Source of the DNA: an uncultured Bacilli bacterium
GTDB lineage: Bacteria; Bacillota_I; Bacilli_A; ML615J-28; CAG-698
Direction: 5' to 3'
Assembly: GCA_947627395.1 (NCBI GenBank)
Contig: CANQVW010000040.1
Span: forward strand, 1-11,445
Length of the DNA: 11,445 bases
Numbering within the stretch: position 1 is the stretch's first letter; the number at the start of each line of letters is the position of its first letter. The position numbers were made by a program, and so were the translations under genes. The notes under the pieces were generated by a model. It was not told the DNA's origin and made no database searches. It saw nothing but the letters and a program-made list of their open reading frames with translations. Of the stretch, positions 1 through 7,980 are shown one piece after another.

Positions 1-845
1 GCTTGCTGATCTACTTTTGATGAAGCACCTTTTTTTAAAGGAACACCACACTCATGACTCAAATTTTCTAAATGCTTTAGGAAATAATATCTAGCAATGA
101 TACTTGCAGCAGCAATAGCAACATACTGATTTTCACCTTTCTCAAGAAGTTGAACTTTTTGATCAATCTCGTCCGGATGAAGTAAATAATCTAAATAATG
201 TTCTTTTGATGTAAATCCATCAATGATAATTTCATCATAAGTTTCATCTTTTTTTAGTTTTGGTAATAAATTATGAATAACTTTACTATGTAATATAGCC
301 TTTATTTTATTCATATTCATATTTTTTTGTTCAATCACTTCATTGTATTTATCGTTATTTAACAATAAAACACTATGAGTAATTTTTTTGATCAGTTCTG
401 TTGCTATAGATTCAATTTTATCATCTGACAATTCTTTTGAATCCTTTACACCTAGTTTTCTTAATAAAAGTATTTTTTCTTTCGGAACAAAACATGCACA
501 AACGACAATCCCTCCAAAGAAATCACCTGTTCCAACTTCATCCGTTCCAATAATAGATGAACCAAGTTGGAGAACAGAAGATGGTATAATTGTTTGAATG
601 GACATTGATTTTGCAATATCTTCATTTGAAATCGGTAAATGTAACAACTGACATATATCGATATAGACATCTTCAATGTGATTTCCTTGCAATAAAACCT
701 TTCCTGTGTGATAAATTGTTAACGTTGTAGTCTTGATTTTTCCTCTAAAAAGTGTATAATTATGAATAGAATCTGTTTGAAAGGATTGGTATGTTTGAAT
801 GACCTCTTTGATTTGTTCAGAGCTCAATTCAAAGGTATATGTCAA
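1..845 (-). CDS. rnhC: Ribonuclease HIII, C-terminus cut off by the window edge
   Basis: This enzyme cleaves the RNA strand of RNA-DNA hybrids in the cytoplasm, for example R-loops and RNA primers. Reading the minus strand from TTG at 845 gives 281 residues without a stop. The first 90 or so residues match the small N-terminal substrate-binding domain typical of type HIII. The catalytic domain starts with GTDEVGTGDFFGG (Asp102, Glu103), continues with IIIDGF (Asp209), then AAASIIARYYF and a KGASSKVD segment near the edge. The family is usually about 300 residues, so only a short C-terminus is missing. The TTG is the only usable start: an in-frame stop lies about 30 bases upstream with no ATG between, and a GGTGA ribosome site precedes it. 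It is divergent from mutS2; in Bacillus rnhC lies on the same strand upstream of mutS2. Product is near certain; the start is well supported. Confidence 0.95.
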   Translation of the reverse strand, partial: MTYTFELSSEQIKEVIQTYQSFQTDSIHNYTLFRGKIKTTTLTIYHTGKVLLQGNHIEDVYIDICQLLHLPISNEDIAKSMSIQTIIPSSVLQLGSSIIGTDEVGTGDFFGGIVVCACFVPKEKILLLRKLGVKDSKELSDDKIESIATELIKKITHSVLLLNNDKYNEVIEQKNMNMNKIKAILHSKVIHNLLPKLKKDETYDEIIIDGFTSKEHYLDYLLHPDEIDQKVQLLEKGENQYVAIAAASIIARYYFLKHLENLSHECGVPLKKGASSKVDQQ

Positions 846-865
846 TGTATCACCACTTTTCTTAC

Positions 866-878
866 TGATATTATATCA
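866..878. promoter_or_regulatory. Symmetric bidirectional extended -10 promoter between rnhC and mutS2
   Basis: The 13 bases TGATATTATATCA read as an extended -10 (TGnTATTAT) on the plus strand and as TGnTATAAT on the minus strand. They share one palindrome with a single mismatched centre at 872. Predicted starts are near 881 for mutS2 and near 863 for rnhC, giving short leaders of about 32 and 18 bases that still include both ribosome sites. No good -35 is visible in either direction, consistent with extended -10 recognition. This is inferred from sequence only. Confidence 0.65.
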
Positions 879-912
879 CAAAATCAAATAATTTGAAAGA
901 AATAGGTGAAAA

Positions 913-3255
913 ATGAACAAATATTACAAAATATTGGAATTCGATAAAATCATTGAACAACTAAAAAAACATACAACTTTAGAAGAAAGTAAGAAAAGAT
1001 TGAATCACTTTGAATTATTGGATACTGTAGAGAGTGTACAAAAATCTTTAAATGAAACAGATGAAGCAAGTGTTCTTATAAAACGTGTTGGCGATCTTCC
1101 AATGATTCATGATGAAAATATATCCTTTATTTCTATTTTAATGAAAGCACATAAAGGGGGTATTCATCAAGCTTTTGAAGTCTTCAAAGTTGGAAATTTA
1201 TTAGATAAAATTAAAGAATGTATAATTTATCTTGAAAAAATTAAGAATTTTAAAATTCCTTCACAATTATTAGAAGAACAGGTTCATCAATTTATTTACT
1301 TAAAAGATTTAAATCAAAAAATCAAAAAAATTATAAATGAATATGGAGAGTTAAAAGAAGACGCTAGTGTTACATTACATTCACTTTTAAAAGAACAAAG
1401 AAACACAGAAAAATTAATTCAAATTAAATTACAAGAATTTTTAAGAAATCAATCTTCTAAATTATCTGAACAATTGATTTCAATTCGTAATGATCGATAT
1501 GTTGTTCCTGTAAAAAATGATTATAAGAATCAAGTGAAAGGAATTATTCATGATCAATCATCCAGTGGTGAAACAGTTTATATTGAACCTTTAGTTGTAT
1601 TTGAATTAAATAATCAATTAAATCATTTAAAAGAATTAGAACAACAAGAAGTGGTTAAAATATTAAAAGATGTTTCTTTAAATATTGACGAGTATTACCA
1701 TGAACTATTAAATGATTTTGAAATATTTGTTTATCTAGATATTGTCTATGCAAAAGCGAAGTATTCATTAGAAATTGATGGAAAAAAGCCAAAAATCAAC
1801 AATCAAGGCATCATTGAGCTCTACAGATGTTATCATCCATTATTGAATGTTGAAAAGATTGTTAAAAATAATATTTTCATTGGAAAAGATTATCAAGGAA
1901 TCATCATTACAGGTCCTAATACAGGTGGCAAAACCGTTCTTTTAAAAACTGTTGGTTTGTTATCCTTAATGATTAAATTTGGTTTACTTATTCCTTGTGA
2001 TGAAAATAGTCAAATGATGATTTTTGATCATGTTTATGCAGATATTGGTGATGAACAATCGATTGATCAAAATTTATCTACCTTTTCTAGCCATATAACA
2101 AATGTTATAGAAATCATTCATCATGTGACTGATCATTCCCTTGTTTTGTTAGATGAATTAGGTTCAGGTACCGATCCTTTAGAAGGAGCTTCTCTAGCTA
2201 TCGCTATTTTCGATGAATTTTTGTCAAAAAATTGTTTGATTATGGCAACAAGTCATTATTCTGAACTTAAAATTCATGCATTTAATTCAAAGAAGATGAT
2301 TAATGCAAGTGTCGAATTTGATTCCAAAACACTTAAACCAACCTACCGATTACTTATCGGTGTTCCAGGAATGAGTAACGCTATTCAAATTGCAACATCA
2401 CTTGGTTTGCCTGATAAAATCATTCATCATGCACAAAATTATGTTCATGAACAAAATACCAATTTAAATTTAGTTCTGGACCAATTGATTCAACAATCCA
2501 AATCTTTAGATGACCAATTAAAAAAAATAGAAGAAGAACGAATTTTTTTACAGCAAAAAGAAAAAGAATTAGAGGATGAAATGATTTCTGCCAAGGAGGA
2601 TAGAAATAAAATCATTCAAGAAGCCAACAAAGCAAAAGAACTTTTACTTCAATCTACGAAACAAGAAATGGATGACTTGCTTACTTCCTTAAAGCAAATT
2701 AAGGAAAAACCTATAAAAATGCATGAAATTGCTCAAATTAAACACAGAGTAAGTGAACTTTATGATTCATCTTTACATGAATCTACATCAGATGCGAATT
2801 TAGAAATTCATGTAGGAGATTTCGTTTTTGTAAAAAGTTATCAAATAGTAGGTAAAGTGCTTAAAATATTAAAAAATGATATGTATGAAGTTGAAATGGG
2901 TATTGTTACAACAAAAATTAAAAAAGAAGATATGAAGATAGCCCATCCTGTTGACAATCATATCACATACAAAAAAAGTGATACTTCCCCAGCTTCTACT
3001 AGAAAACAAATCTTATCAACGTTAGATTTAAGAGGCTCTCGATATGAGGAAGCAGAAGAAAAACTTGACAAATTCTTAGATGATGCCATTTATGGAAATT
3101 TGAACTCAATTTCGATTATTCATGGATTTGGAACAGGTGTCATTCGTAATCTTGTTCAAGAAAAACTAAAAAATAATAAAAGTATTATTCGTTATCGTTT
3201 TGGTGGACCTGGAGAAGGTGGTCAAGGCGTTACAATAGTTACATTAAAAGAATAA
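913..3255 (+). CDS. mutS2: MutS2 ATPase with C-terminal Smr domain
   Basis: MutS2 is a MutS-family ATPase that lacks the mismatch-reading domain. In different bacteria it is reported to suppress homologous recombination or to bind and split collided ribosomes (B. subtilis work). The 780 residues are full length for the family. In order: an N-terminal core and clamp region with long helices (about 1-300), Walker A GPNTGGKT at 334-341, Walker B LLDELGSGTDP with Asp414-Glu415, and a charged coiled coil about 515-625. A KOW-like segment (about 633-680) follows, then an Smr domain (703-780) with LDLRG at 704-708 and HGFGTG at 737-742. The Smr loop has Phe where many MutS2 proteins have Lys or His. 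The ATG has an AGGTGA site three bases upstream. It is 15 bases ahead of the thioredoxin gene, so the two are probably co-transcribed. Confidence 0.97.
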   Translation: MNKYYKILEFDKIIEQLKKHTTLEESKKRLNHFELLDTVESVQKSLNETDEASVLIKRVGDLPMIHDENISFISILMKAHKGGIHQAFEVFKVGNLLDKIKECIIYLEKIKNFKIPSQLLEEQVHQFIYLKDLNQKIKKIINEYGELKEDASVTLHSLLKEQRNTEKLIQIKLQEFLRNQSSKLSEQLISIRNDRYVVPVKNDYKNQVKGIIHDQSSSGETVYIEPLVVFELNNQLNHLKELEQQEVVKILKDVSLNIDEYYHELLNDFEIFVYLDIVYAKAKYSLEIDGKKPKINNQGIIELYRCYHPLLNVEKIVKNNIFIGKDYQGIIITGPNTGGKTVLLKTVGLLSLMIKFGLLIPCDENSQMMIFDHVYADIGDEQSIDQNLSTFSSHITNVIEIIHHVTDHSLVLLDELGSGTDPLEGASLAIAIFDEFLSKNCLIMATSHYSELKIHAFNSKKMINASVEFDSKTLKPTYRLLIGVPGMSNAIQIATSLGLPDKIIHHAQNYVHEQNTNLNLVLDQLIQQSKSLDDQLKKIEEERIFLQQKEKELEDEMISAKEDRNKIIQEANKAKELLLQSTKQEMDDLLTSLKQIKEKPIKMHEIAQIKHRVSELYDSSLHESTSDANLEIHVGDFVFVKSYQIVGKVLKILKNDMYEVEMGIVTTKIKKEDMKIAHPVDNHITYKKSDTSPASTRKQILSTLDLRGSRYEEAEEKLDKFLDDAIYGNLNSISIIHGFGTGVIRNLVQEKLKNNKSIIRYRFGGPGEGGQGVTIVTLKE

Positions 3256-3270
3256 AATGAAAGGAAAATT

Positions 3271-3561
3271 ATGAAACAAATTCAAACATTAGAAGAATTA
3301 GATTCTTCATTCACATTAGTTGATTTTTTTGCTACTTGGTGTGGTCCATGTAAAATGCAATCTTTTGTCTTAGAAGAATTAGTAGAAAAAATAAATATTG
3401 TAAAAGTTGATATTGATCAAGCAACTGAGCTCGCAAATAAATTTCATATTATGGCAGTACCAACTTTAGTTTTAATGAAAAATAAAGAAATGTTGGATCA
3501 AAAAGTTGGTTATCAATCAAAAGATGAAATAGAAGAGTGGATAGAAGAGTTTCAAAAGTGA
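3271..3561 (+). CDS. Small thioredoxin
   Basis: This is a cytoplasmic disulfide reductase of the thioredoxin fold. The 96 residues carry the active site WCGPCK (Cys24 and Cys27) after the FFAT strand, the VDIDQ strand at 46-50, and the cis-proline loop AVPT with Pro64. It is about ten residues shorter than standard thioredoxins (105-110), chiefly because the N-terminal helix is shortened. The ATG has AAAGGA five bases upstream. It follows mutS2 by 15 bases with no terminator between. trxA lies near mutS2 in Bacillus too, so this may be the main cellular thioredoxin, but a paralogue elsewhere cannot be excluded, so no symbol is given. The TGA stop lies in the stem of the following terminator and supports the standard genetic code. 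Confidence 0.9.
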   Translation: MKQIQTLEELDSSFTLVDFFATWCGPCKMQSFVLEELVEKINIVKVDIDQATELANKFHIMAVPTLVLMKNKEMLDQKVGYQSKDEIEEWIEEFQK

Positions 3562-3584
3562 TTTGCATTGCAAATCCTTTTTTT
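3560..3584 (+). terminator. Rho-independent terminator of the mutS2-thioredoxin operon
   Basis: A 7-bp stem GATTTGC/GCAAATC with a three-base loop is followed by CC and seven T. The stop codon of the thioredoxin gene overlaps the 5' arm. Confidence 0.85.
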
Positions 3585-3620
3585 AACCTTAAATTACCAA
3601 GAAAACGTTTTTTATTTTTG

Positions 3621-3649
3621 TTTACTTTTTTAACAAAAATTGATATAAT
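3621..3649 (+). promoter_or_regulatory. Promoter of the CHAP lipoprotein gene
   Basis: A -35 TTTACT at 3621-3626 is spaced 17 bases from TATAAT at 3644-3649, which is preceded by TGA (extended -10). A second TATAAT overlaps at 3649-3654. The predicted start is near 3656, leaving a leader of about 15 bases holding AAGGAG. Confidence 0.75.
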
Positions 3650-3670
3650 ATAATAGAAAAAAGGAGATGT

Positions 3671-5905
3671 ATGGTCATGAAAAATAAATTATTCGCTTTT
3701 TTATTTATTGTGATGATAGGTCTTATTTTAGTTGGATGTGATCATGAGGATAATCCTCTTGAAAATCCAGAAAATCCTCCATCTGAAATTGACCCAAATG
3801 CACCAACCATTGAAATCACAGGTAAACTATTTGGTAATGTTGGTGAGATTGTTCATTTAACTGCAACATTAGAACCAGCCGATGATTCCGTCATTATATT
3901 ATGGAAATCAGAAAATCCTGAGATTGCTGAAGTGGATATATTTGGTAAAGTCACTTGTAAAAGTAAAGGCGTTGCTGTTTTAATAGCTTATGATTTAGAT
4001 AATGAAAATGTAAAGAAATCCATTGAATTTACAGTTCGTGATGGTGATCCTGAATATACAGTTGATAAAATTATTGTGAATCCAACTTTTTCTAATCGCG
4101 CAAAAGGAGAAGAAATGGTTTATGATAATGAAACCTATTACTATGGATTTAATGCTTTTTCGTCTGTTTCAAATGCAATGGATGCTGTAAAAAAAGGATC
4201 AAAAGTTTATTTATTAGGAACTTATGATAAACAAATTATTATTTCTAAAAATGATATTTATATTTATGGAGATAAAAATTATCAAACAAAAATAACGGGT
4301 CCATTATATGTGAATAGTGGTGTATCCAATATTACTATTGAAGGTTTATCCTTTACTGAAAAAGGAACATTAGAATTATTTGGCGATAATAATGAAATTG
4401 TTGTCCAAAATAATAAAATTTATGACACGACTTCTTATGATGTTCCATGGTCAGCAACTGAGTCTGGCCAAATTGCTGTTTTCAATGTAAAACAAAAAAC
4501 TGCTTGTTCTGACAACATTACATTTACAAATAATACTTTTGAAAATGTAAGGGAAATTGCTATTAATATTTGTAATGTAAATAATCTTAAAATTACAAAC
4601 AATACTTTTGATACATTTTATAAAGATGCAATCCATACCGACCTTGGCGCTGTAGCACAAAGTGGTCAATGGTTGGTTAAAGGAAATACATTCAAAAATG
4701 GGCAATATAATGCTATATTTTTTAATTCATATGGTTCAGATATGGATGGTATTGAATTAGTGATTTCTGTTTATGAAAATACTTTTGAAAAAATAGGAAT
4801 TCAAGATGTAGATTATTGTAGTTGTATTACAACGTCAAATTTTCAATCTAGCTCTGTGACTTTTTCAATCAGCTATAATACATTTAAAAATTCAAGATGT
4901 TATATTTCCTTTATGGATGGAATTGATGAAGAAAAACAATGGTTAATGAGTGCTTTTATTAATTTTAATTCGTTTATTGGACTTCCAGAAGATTATTATA
5001 TTTATAATGCACCTGGAAAAGAAGGTTCATTATTTAATGTTGAATATAATTTCTATGCAAATGAAAAAGAAGAATCCATTACACTAACGGACCATATGAA
5101 TCAATTTGTTGGATGTAATCCTAATAAAAATGTTTTAACATCAAAATCAACATTAGATGCATATCTTCCTGTTTATGGAAAGAATTCGTTTGGATTGGAA
5201 TCTACATCTACACTAGTTACAAATGAGAAGAACGTTACATTTACATCTAGTAATCCTGCTGTTGCAACTGTAAATGATAAAGGTGTCGTTACAGCAGTTT
5301 CAAAAGGAATTGTTGAAATAACAGCAACGAGTAACCAGAAAACAGGTAAAATTGTCATGCAAGTCACTGACCAAATTTATGTGAATTATGCAGCTAGATT
5401 AATCCAAGTCGCTGAAAAAGAGTTAGGATATCTTGAAGGAACGAATGGCTATACAAAATTTGGTGATTGGTATGGTGAAGAATTTGGTTCTGCGTTCGCA
5501 TATGGTGATTGGTGTGCTATGTTTGTTTCATGGTGTGCTGATCAAGCTGGAGTTTCTCAAAGAGTTGTACCAAAGTATGCACTTGTAAGTAATGGGATGA
5601 ACTGGTTTGTTGCAAGAGGTCGTTTTGAATACAAAGAATCAGGTTACAAACCAAAACTTGGAGACATCATTTTCTTCCTAAGTAATGGTGCGGGTCATAC
5701 AGGTATGGTCATTAAAACTGAAGGTGACAGAGTATATACCATTGAAGGAAATACAAGTGACACAGTCGCAAAACGTAATTATTCATTGGATTATAATAAA
5801 ACTACTGGATACGGAGTTCCTGATTATCCAAAATATGAAGGAAATGAACAATTTCAATTTGATGTATCTGATTCTACAGAAGGAGCAGGTCATTCAACAA
5901 CCTAA
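3671..5905 (+). CDS. Surface lipoprotein: Ig-like, beta-helix, Ig-like and CHAP hydrolase domains
   Basis: This is an exported, lipid-anchored protein with a probable peptidoglycan amidase or endopeptidase at its C-terminus. The 744 residues begin with a lysine-containing signal peptide and lipobox LVGC (Cys23), then a Pro/Asn/Glu-rich linker. A bacterial Ig-like (Big2) domain lies at about 46-125 (WKSENPEIAEV, GKVTCKSKG). A pectin-lyase-like parallel beta-helix follows at about 155-490: an entry motif KKGSKVYLLGTY, then repeated rungs such as ITNNTF, VKGNTF and ISYNTF. A second Big2 domain is at about 498-565 (FTSSNPAVATV, KGVVTAVSKG). The CHAP domain is at about 573-720, with catalytic Cys615 in DWCAMFVSWC, His676 in GHTGMV, and Glu692/Asn694 in IEGNTS. 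The start could be ATG 3671 (four bases after AAGGAG) or ATG 3677 (ten bases); both leave the signal peptide intact. It is monocistronic between its own promoter and terminator. Which bond it cuts, and what the helix binds, cannot be read here. Confidence 0.9.
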   Translation: MVMKNKLFAFLFIVMIGLILVGCDHEDNPLENPENPPSEIDPNAPTIEITGKLFGNVGEIVHLTATLEPADDSVIILWKSENPEIAEVDIFGKVTCKSKGVAVLIAYDLDNENVKKSIEFTVRDGDPEYTVDKIIVNPTFSNRAKGEEMVYDNETYYYGFNAFSSVSNAMDAVKKGSKVYLLGTYDKQIIISKNDIYIYGDKNYQTKITGPLYVNSGVSNITIEGLSFTEKGTLELFGDNNEIVVQNNKIYDTTSYDVPWSATESGQIAVFNVKQKTACSDNITFTNNTFENVREIAINICNVNNLKITNNTFDTFYKDAIHTDLGAVAQSGQWLVKGNTFKNGQYNAIFFNSYGSDMDGIELVISVYENTFEKIGIQDVDYCSCITTSNFQSSSVTFSISYNTFKNSRCYISFMDGIDEEKQWLMSAFINFNSFIGLPEDYYIYNAPGKEGSLFNVEYNFYANEKEESITLTDHMNQFVGCNPNKNVLTSKSTLDAYLPVYGKNSFGLESTSTLVTNEKNVTFTSSNPAVATVNDKGVVTAVSKGIVEITATSNQKTGKIVMQVTDQIYVNYAARLIQVAEKELGYLEGTNGYTKFGDWYGEEFGSAFAYGDWCAMFVSWCADQAGVSQRVVPKYALVSNGMNWFVARGRFEYKESGYKPKLGDIIFFLSNGAGHTGMVIKTEGDRVYTIEGNTSDTVAKRNYSLDYNKTTGYGVPDYPKYEGNEQFQFDVSDSTEGAGHSTT

Positions 5906-5926
5906 TCTATTAAAATAGTCTAATTT

Positions 5927-5949
5927 AGGAGGATTTTTCCTCCTTTTTT
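5927..5949 (+). terminator. Rho-independent terminator of the lipoprotein gene
   Basis: A 7-bp stem AGGAGGA/TCCTCCT with a TTTT loop is followed by a run of T interrupted by GG. It is a strong, compact hairpin 22 bases after the stop codon. Confidence 0.9.
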
Positions 5950-5970
5950 GGTTTTTTATAATGAAAATGA

Positions 5971-5999
5971 TTGAAAATATCGAATGAATTTGATATAAT
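5971..5999 (+). promoter_or_regulatory. Promoter of the phosphatase-transporter operon
   Basis: A -35 TTGAAA at 5971-5976 is spaced 17 bases from TATAAT at 5994-5999, with TGA just before it (extended -10). The expected transcription start, about 7 bases downstream, falls at 6005-6007, on or next to the ATG at 6006. Confidence 0.75.
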
Positions 6000-6005
6000 A
6001 TGAAT

Positions 6006-6536
6006 ATGAATTCTAGTATAAAAATAGAGAAAATTGACATTGTTAGTTACAAGCATGACGGAGAACTTCACAGAGTATGGAAAAATGTTGATAAAATATA
6101 TGAATCCAAGGACTTAGTTGTCATTATAAATAATGAAGTAGATGTCATAGATGGTGATGGTCGTAAATGGAAGACAAGAGAACCAGCCGTTTGCTATTTC
6201 TTTAAAAAATATTGGTTTAATGTTATCTGTATGTTAAGAAATGGAGATATCTATTATTATTGTAATTTAAGTTCACCGTATGTCATTGATAGTGAAGGTA
6301 TAAAATATATTGATTATGATTTAGACATTAAAGTTTTTCCAGGAGGGGAAATGTTAGAACTAGATCGTGATGAATATACGTTTAATGTTCAATATCTTCA
6401 TTACTCAGAAAATATTCGATTGATCATTCAACGTAATTTGGATATTTTAATTGATTTAATCAAAAATAGAAAAGATCCATTCAATCGTGAATGTGTCTAC
6501 CATTGGTACGAGTTATTTTTGGAAAATAAAAACTAA
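6006..6536 (+). CDS. DUF402 family nucleoside tri/diphosphate phosphatase (YgaC/Ntdp-like)
   Basis: The family member studied in Staphylococcus (Ntdp) hydrolyses nucleoside tri- and diphosphates with a divalent metal; B. subtilis YgaC is the close relative. Family marks seen here are SYKHDGELHRVW near the start, REPAVCYFFKKYWFNVICML, YYYCNLSSPYVID, IKYIDYDLDIKVFPGGE and LDRDEY. These last two segments hold acidic residues expected to bind metal. The protein is 176 residues from ATG 6006, normal for the family. An ATG at 6000 is in frame but lies at the -10 promoter edge, upstream of the predicted mRNA start. Neither ATG has a Shine-Dalgarno sequence, so 6006 is chosen as a possible leaderless start. 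It is followed after 17 bases by the transporter gene, whose ribosome site begins at its stop codon. Function is confident at family level; the physiological substrate is unknown. Confidence 0.87.
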   Translation: MNSSIKIEKIDIVSYKHDGELHRVWKNVDKIYESKDLVVIINNEVDVIDGDGRKWKTREPAVCYFFKKYWFNVICMLRNGDIYYYCNLSSPYVIDSEGIKYIDYDLDIKVFPGGEMLELDRDEYTFNVQYLHYSENIRLIIQRNLDILIDLIKNRKDPFNRECVYHWYELFLENKN

Positions 6537-6553
6537 AAGGAGTGTGTTGTGTT

Positions 6554-7936
6554 TTGGTTCCTCTCGCGTACAGTCATTATTTTAAGGTTTTGGCATTTCC
6601 CTATCAAAGTGCTATTTTATTAGTTGTTTTAATTATTCTATTATGGCTCTCATCTTTGTTTTCATCCTTAGAAACTGCTTATTCAACAGTTAATATTATT
6701 CGCTTAAGAAATTATATGGAAGAAAAGAAAAAAGGTGCTAAAAAAGCCGTATATATTGCGGAAAAATTTGATAATACACTGACTACGTTACTCATTGGTA
6801 ATAATTTAGTTAATATCGGTGCAACAACCATTGCCGGATACATCATCGGTAAAATGATTTTAAATCCAATGTGGTCCAATGTTGTTACAACGCTTGGAAT
6901 GACTTTGATAGTATTAATATTTGGTGAAATTATTCCAAAGTCTTATGCAAAAGAAAACGCTGAAAAAGTAGCTTTACGCTATTCAGGATTTTTATTTGTA
7001 TTAATTAAAATATTTTCTCCTTTAACATGGTTTTTTCAAAAACTTAGAAAGTTATTTTTAAAAAAGAATGTTGATACAACTCCTCAAGTTACAGAAGAGG
7101 AACTTGAATCGATTATTGAAACCATGGAAGATGAAGGAGTTATTGAAAATAAAGATGCTGAGTTAATGCAAAATGCATTAGATATTAATGATACAAATGT
7201 TTATGAAATTATGACACCTCGTGTTGATATTGTTGCTATTGAAGTAAATATGTCAGTAGAAAATATAAAAAAAATGTTTTTTGATTTTCAATATTCACGT
7301 ATTCCAGTCTATGATCAAGATAAAGACAACATGATAGGAATATTACATGAAAGAGATTTTTTTACCGCTTATATTAATCAAAACGGAAAAAATATTAATA
7401 TACGCTCTTTGATGTCTAAACCTCGTTATGTTTCTGAATCTACAAAAGTTAGTGATTTGATTGAAGAAATGCAATCAGGTAAATTCCATTTTGCTATTGT
7501 ATCCGATGAATATGGAGGAACGAGTGGAATTGTGACTTTAGAAGATGCTCTTGAAGAATTGGTCGGGGAAATTTATGATGAATATGATGAAGAAATTGAA
7601 AACTTTAAATTTAAGAAAATAGATGAACAACATTATATCGTTAGTCCAAATACAGAATTAGATGAGCTTTTTGATGAATTAAAATTAGGAAAAAAGCCGA
7701 ATTCTAAATATCATAATGTTGGTGGATTTGTATATGAGCTTTCTGAAGAAACTCCTTATAAAGGAAAGGTTGTTATCTATCATTCGATTTATGAAGAAGA
7801 AAGTGTAGAAAATCCAGTTCATAAGGAATATAATCTTAAATTTACAATTGATAAAGTCTATAAACGCCGAATTCTTTCATTGCTATTAGAAATTGAAGAA
7901 ATCGCTGAAGAAGAAAAGACAGTATCTGAAGAATAA
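6554..7936 (+). CDS. CNNM/CorC (HlyC-type) membrane transporter with CBS pair
   Basis: Proteins of this family (once annotated as hemolysins) are membrane proteins tied to magnesium efflux and homeostasis, for example MpfA of S. aureus and YhdP of B. subtilis. The N-terminal CNNM domain has about four hydrophobic segments in the first 165 residues, the family motifs LFSSLETAYSTV, LLIGNNLVNIG and GEIIPKSYA. An acidic linker leads to a CBS pair from about residue 215 (EIMTPRVDIVAIE) to 340 (SDEYGGTSGIVTLEDALEELVGEIYD), and a C-terminal CorC/HlyC domain (about 350-445). The frame is also open from GTG at 6542, but that codon overlaps the AAAAGGAG ribosome site (6535-6542). TTG at 6554 is 11 bases after it and is the likelier start, giving 460 residues. 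Start is moderately uncertain; family is sure. Transported ion is inferred from relatives. Confidence 0.9.
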   Translation: MVPLAYSHYFKVLAFPYQSAILLVVLIILLWLSSLFSSLETAYSTVNIIRLRNYMEEKKKGAKKAVYIAEKFDNTLTTLLIGNNLVNIGATTIAGYIIGKMILNPMWSNVVTTLGMTLIVLIFGEIIPKSYAKENAEKVALRYSGFLFVLIKIFSPLTWFFQKLRKLFLKKNVDTTPQVTEEELESIIETMEDEGVIENKDAELMQNALDINDTNVYEIMTPRVDIVAIEVNMSVENIKKMFFDFQYSRIPVYDQDKDNMIGILHERDFFTAYINQNGKNINIRSLMSKPRYVSESTKVSDLIEEMQSGKFHFAIVSDEYGGTSGIVTLEDALEELVGEIYDEYDEEIENFKFKKIDEQHYIVSPNTELDELFDELKLGKKPNSKYHNVGGFVYELSEETPYKGKVVIYHSIYEEESVENPVHKEYNLKFTIDKVYKRRILSLLLEIEEIAEEEKTVSEE

Positions 7937-7960
7937 GGTTACCAACAGGTAGCCTTATTC
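7931..7960 (+). other. Intercistronic hairpin without a T-run
   Basis: A 13-bp stem (GAATAAGGTTACC and GGTAGCCTTATTC, one G-U pair) with a four-base AACA loop spans the transporter's stop codon. Only TTAC follows, not a T-run, so it is a poor terminator. It may stabilise or process the mRNA, or cause partial termination, before the next gene, whose AGGAGG lies eight bases downstream. Confidence 0.7.
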
Positions 7961-7980
7961 TTACAATAGGAGGCACATGA

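Noticed and set aside
388..676. Open frames on both strands inside the rnhC region
   Set aside because: They are out of frame with the clear RNase HIII reading, have no ribosome sites and no recognisable protein.
3559..3561. TGA read as tryptophan (Mollicutes code 4)
   Set aside because: TGA sits exactly at the end of a normal thioredoxin and in a terminator stem, and all visible tryptophans in conserved motifs use TGG.
4451..5367. Minus-strand open frames opposite the lipoprotein gene
   Set aside because: They lie opposite well-supported beta-helix and Big2 coding sequence, with low-complexity translations and no start signals.
5685..5918. A plus-strand frame overlapping the CHAP end of the lipoprotein
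   Set aside because: The CHAP motifs His676 and Glu692 are read in the other frame; this one is a shadow.
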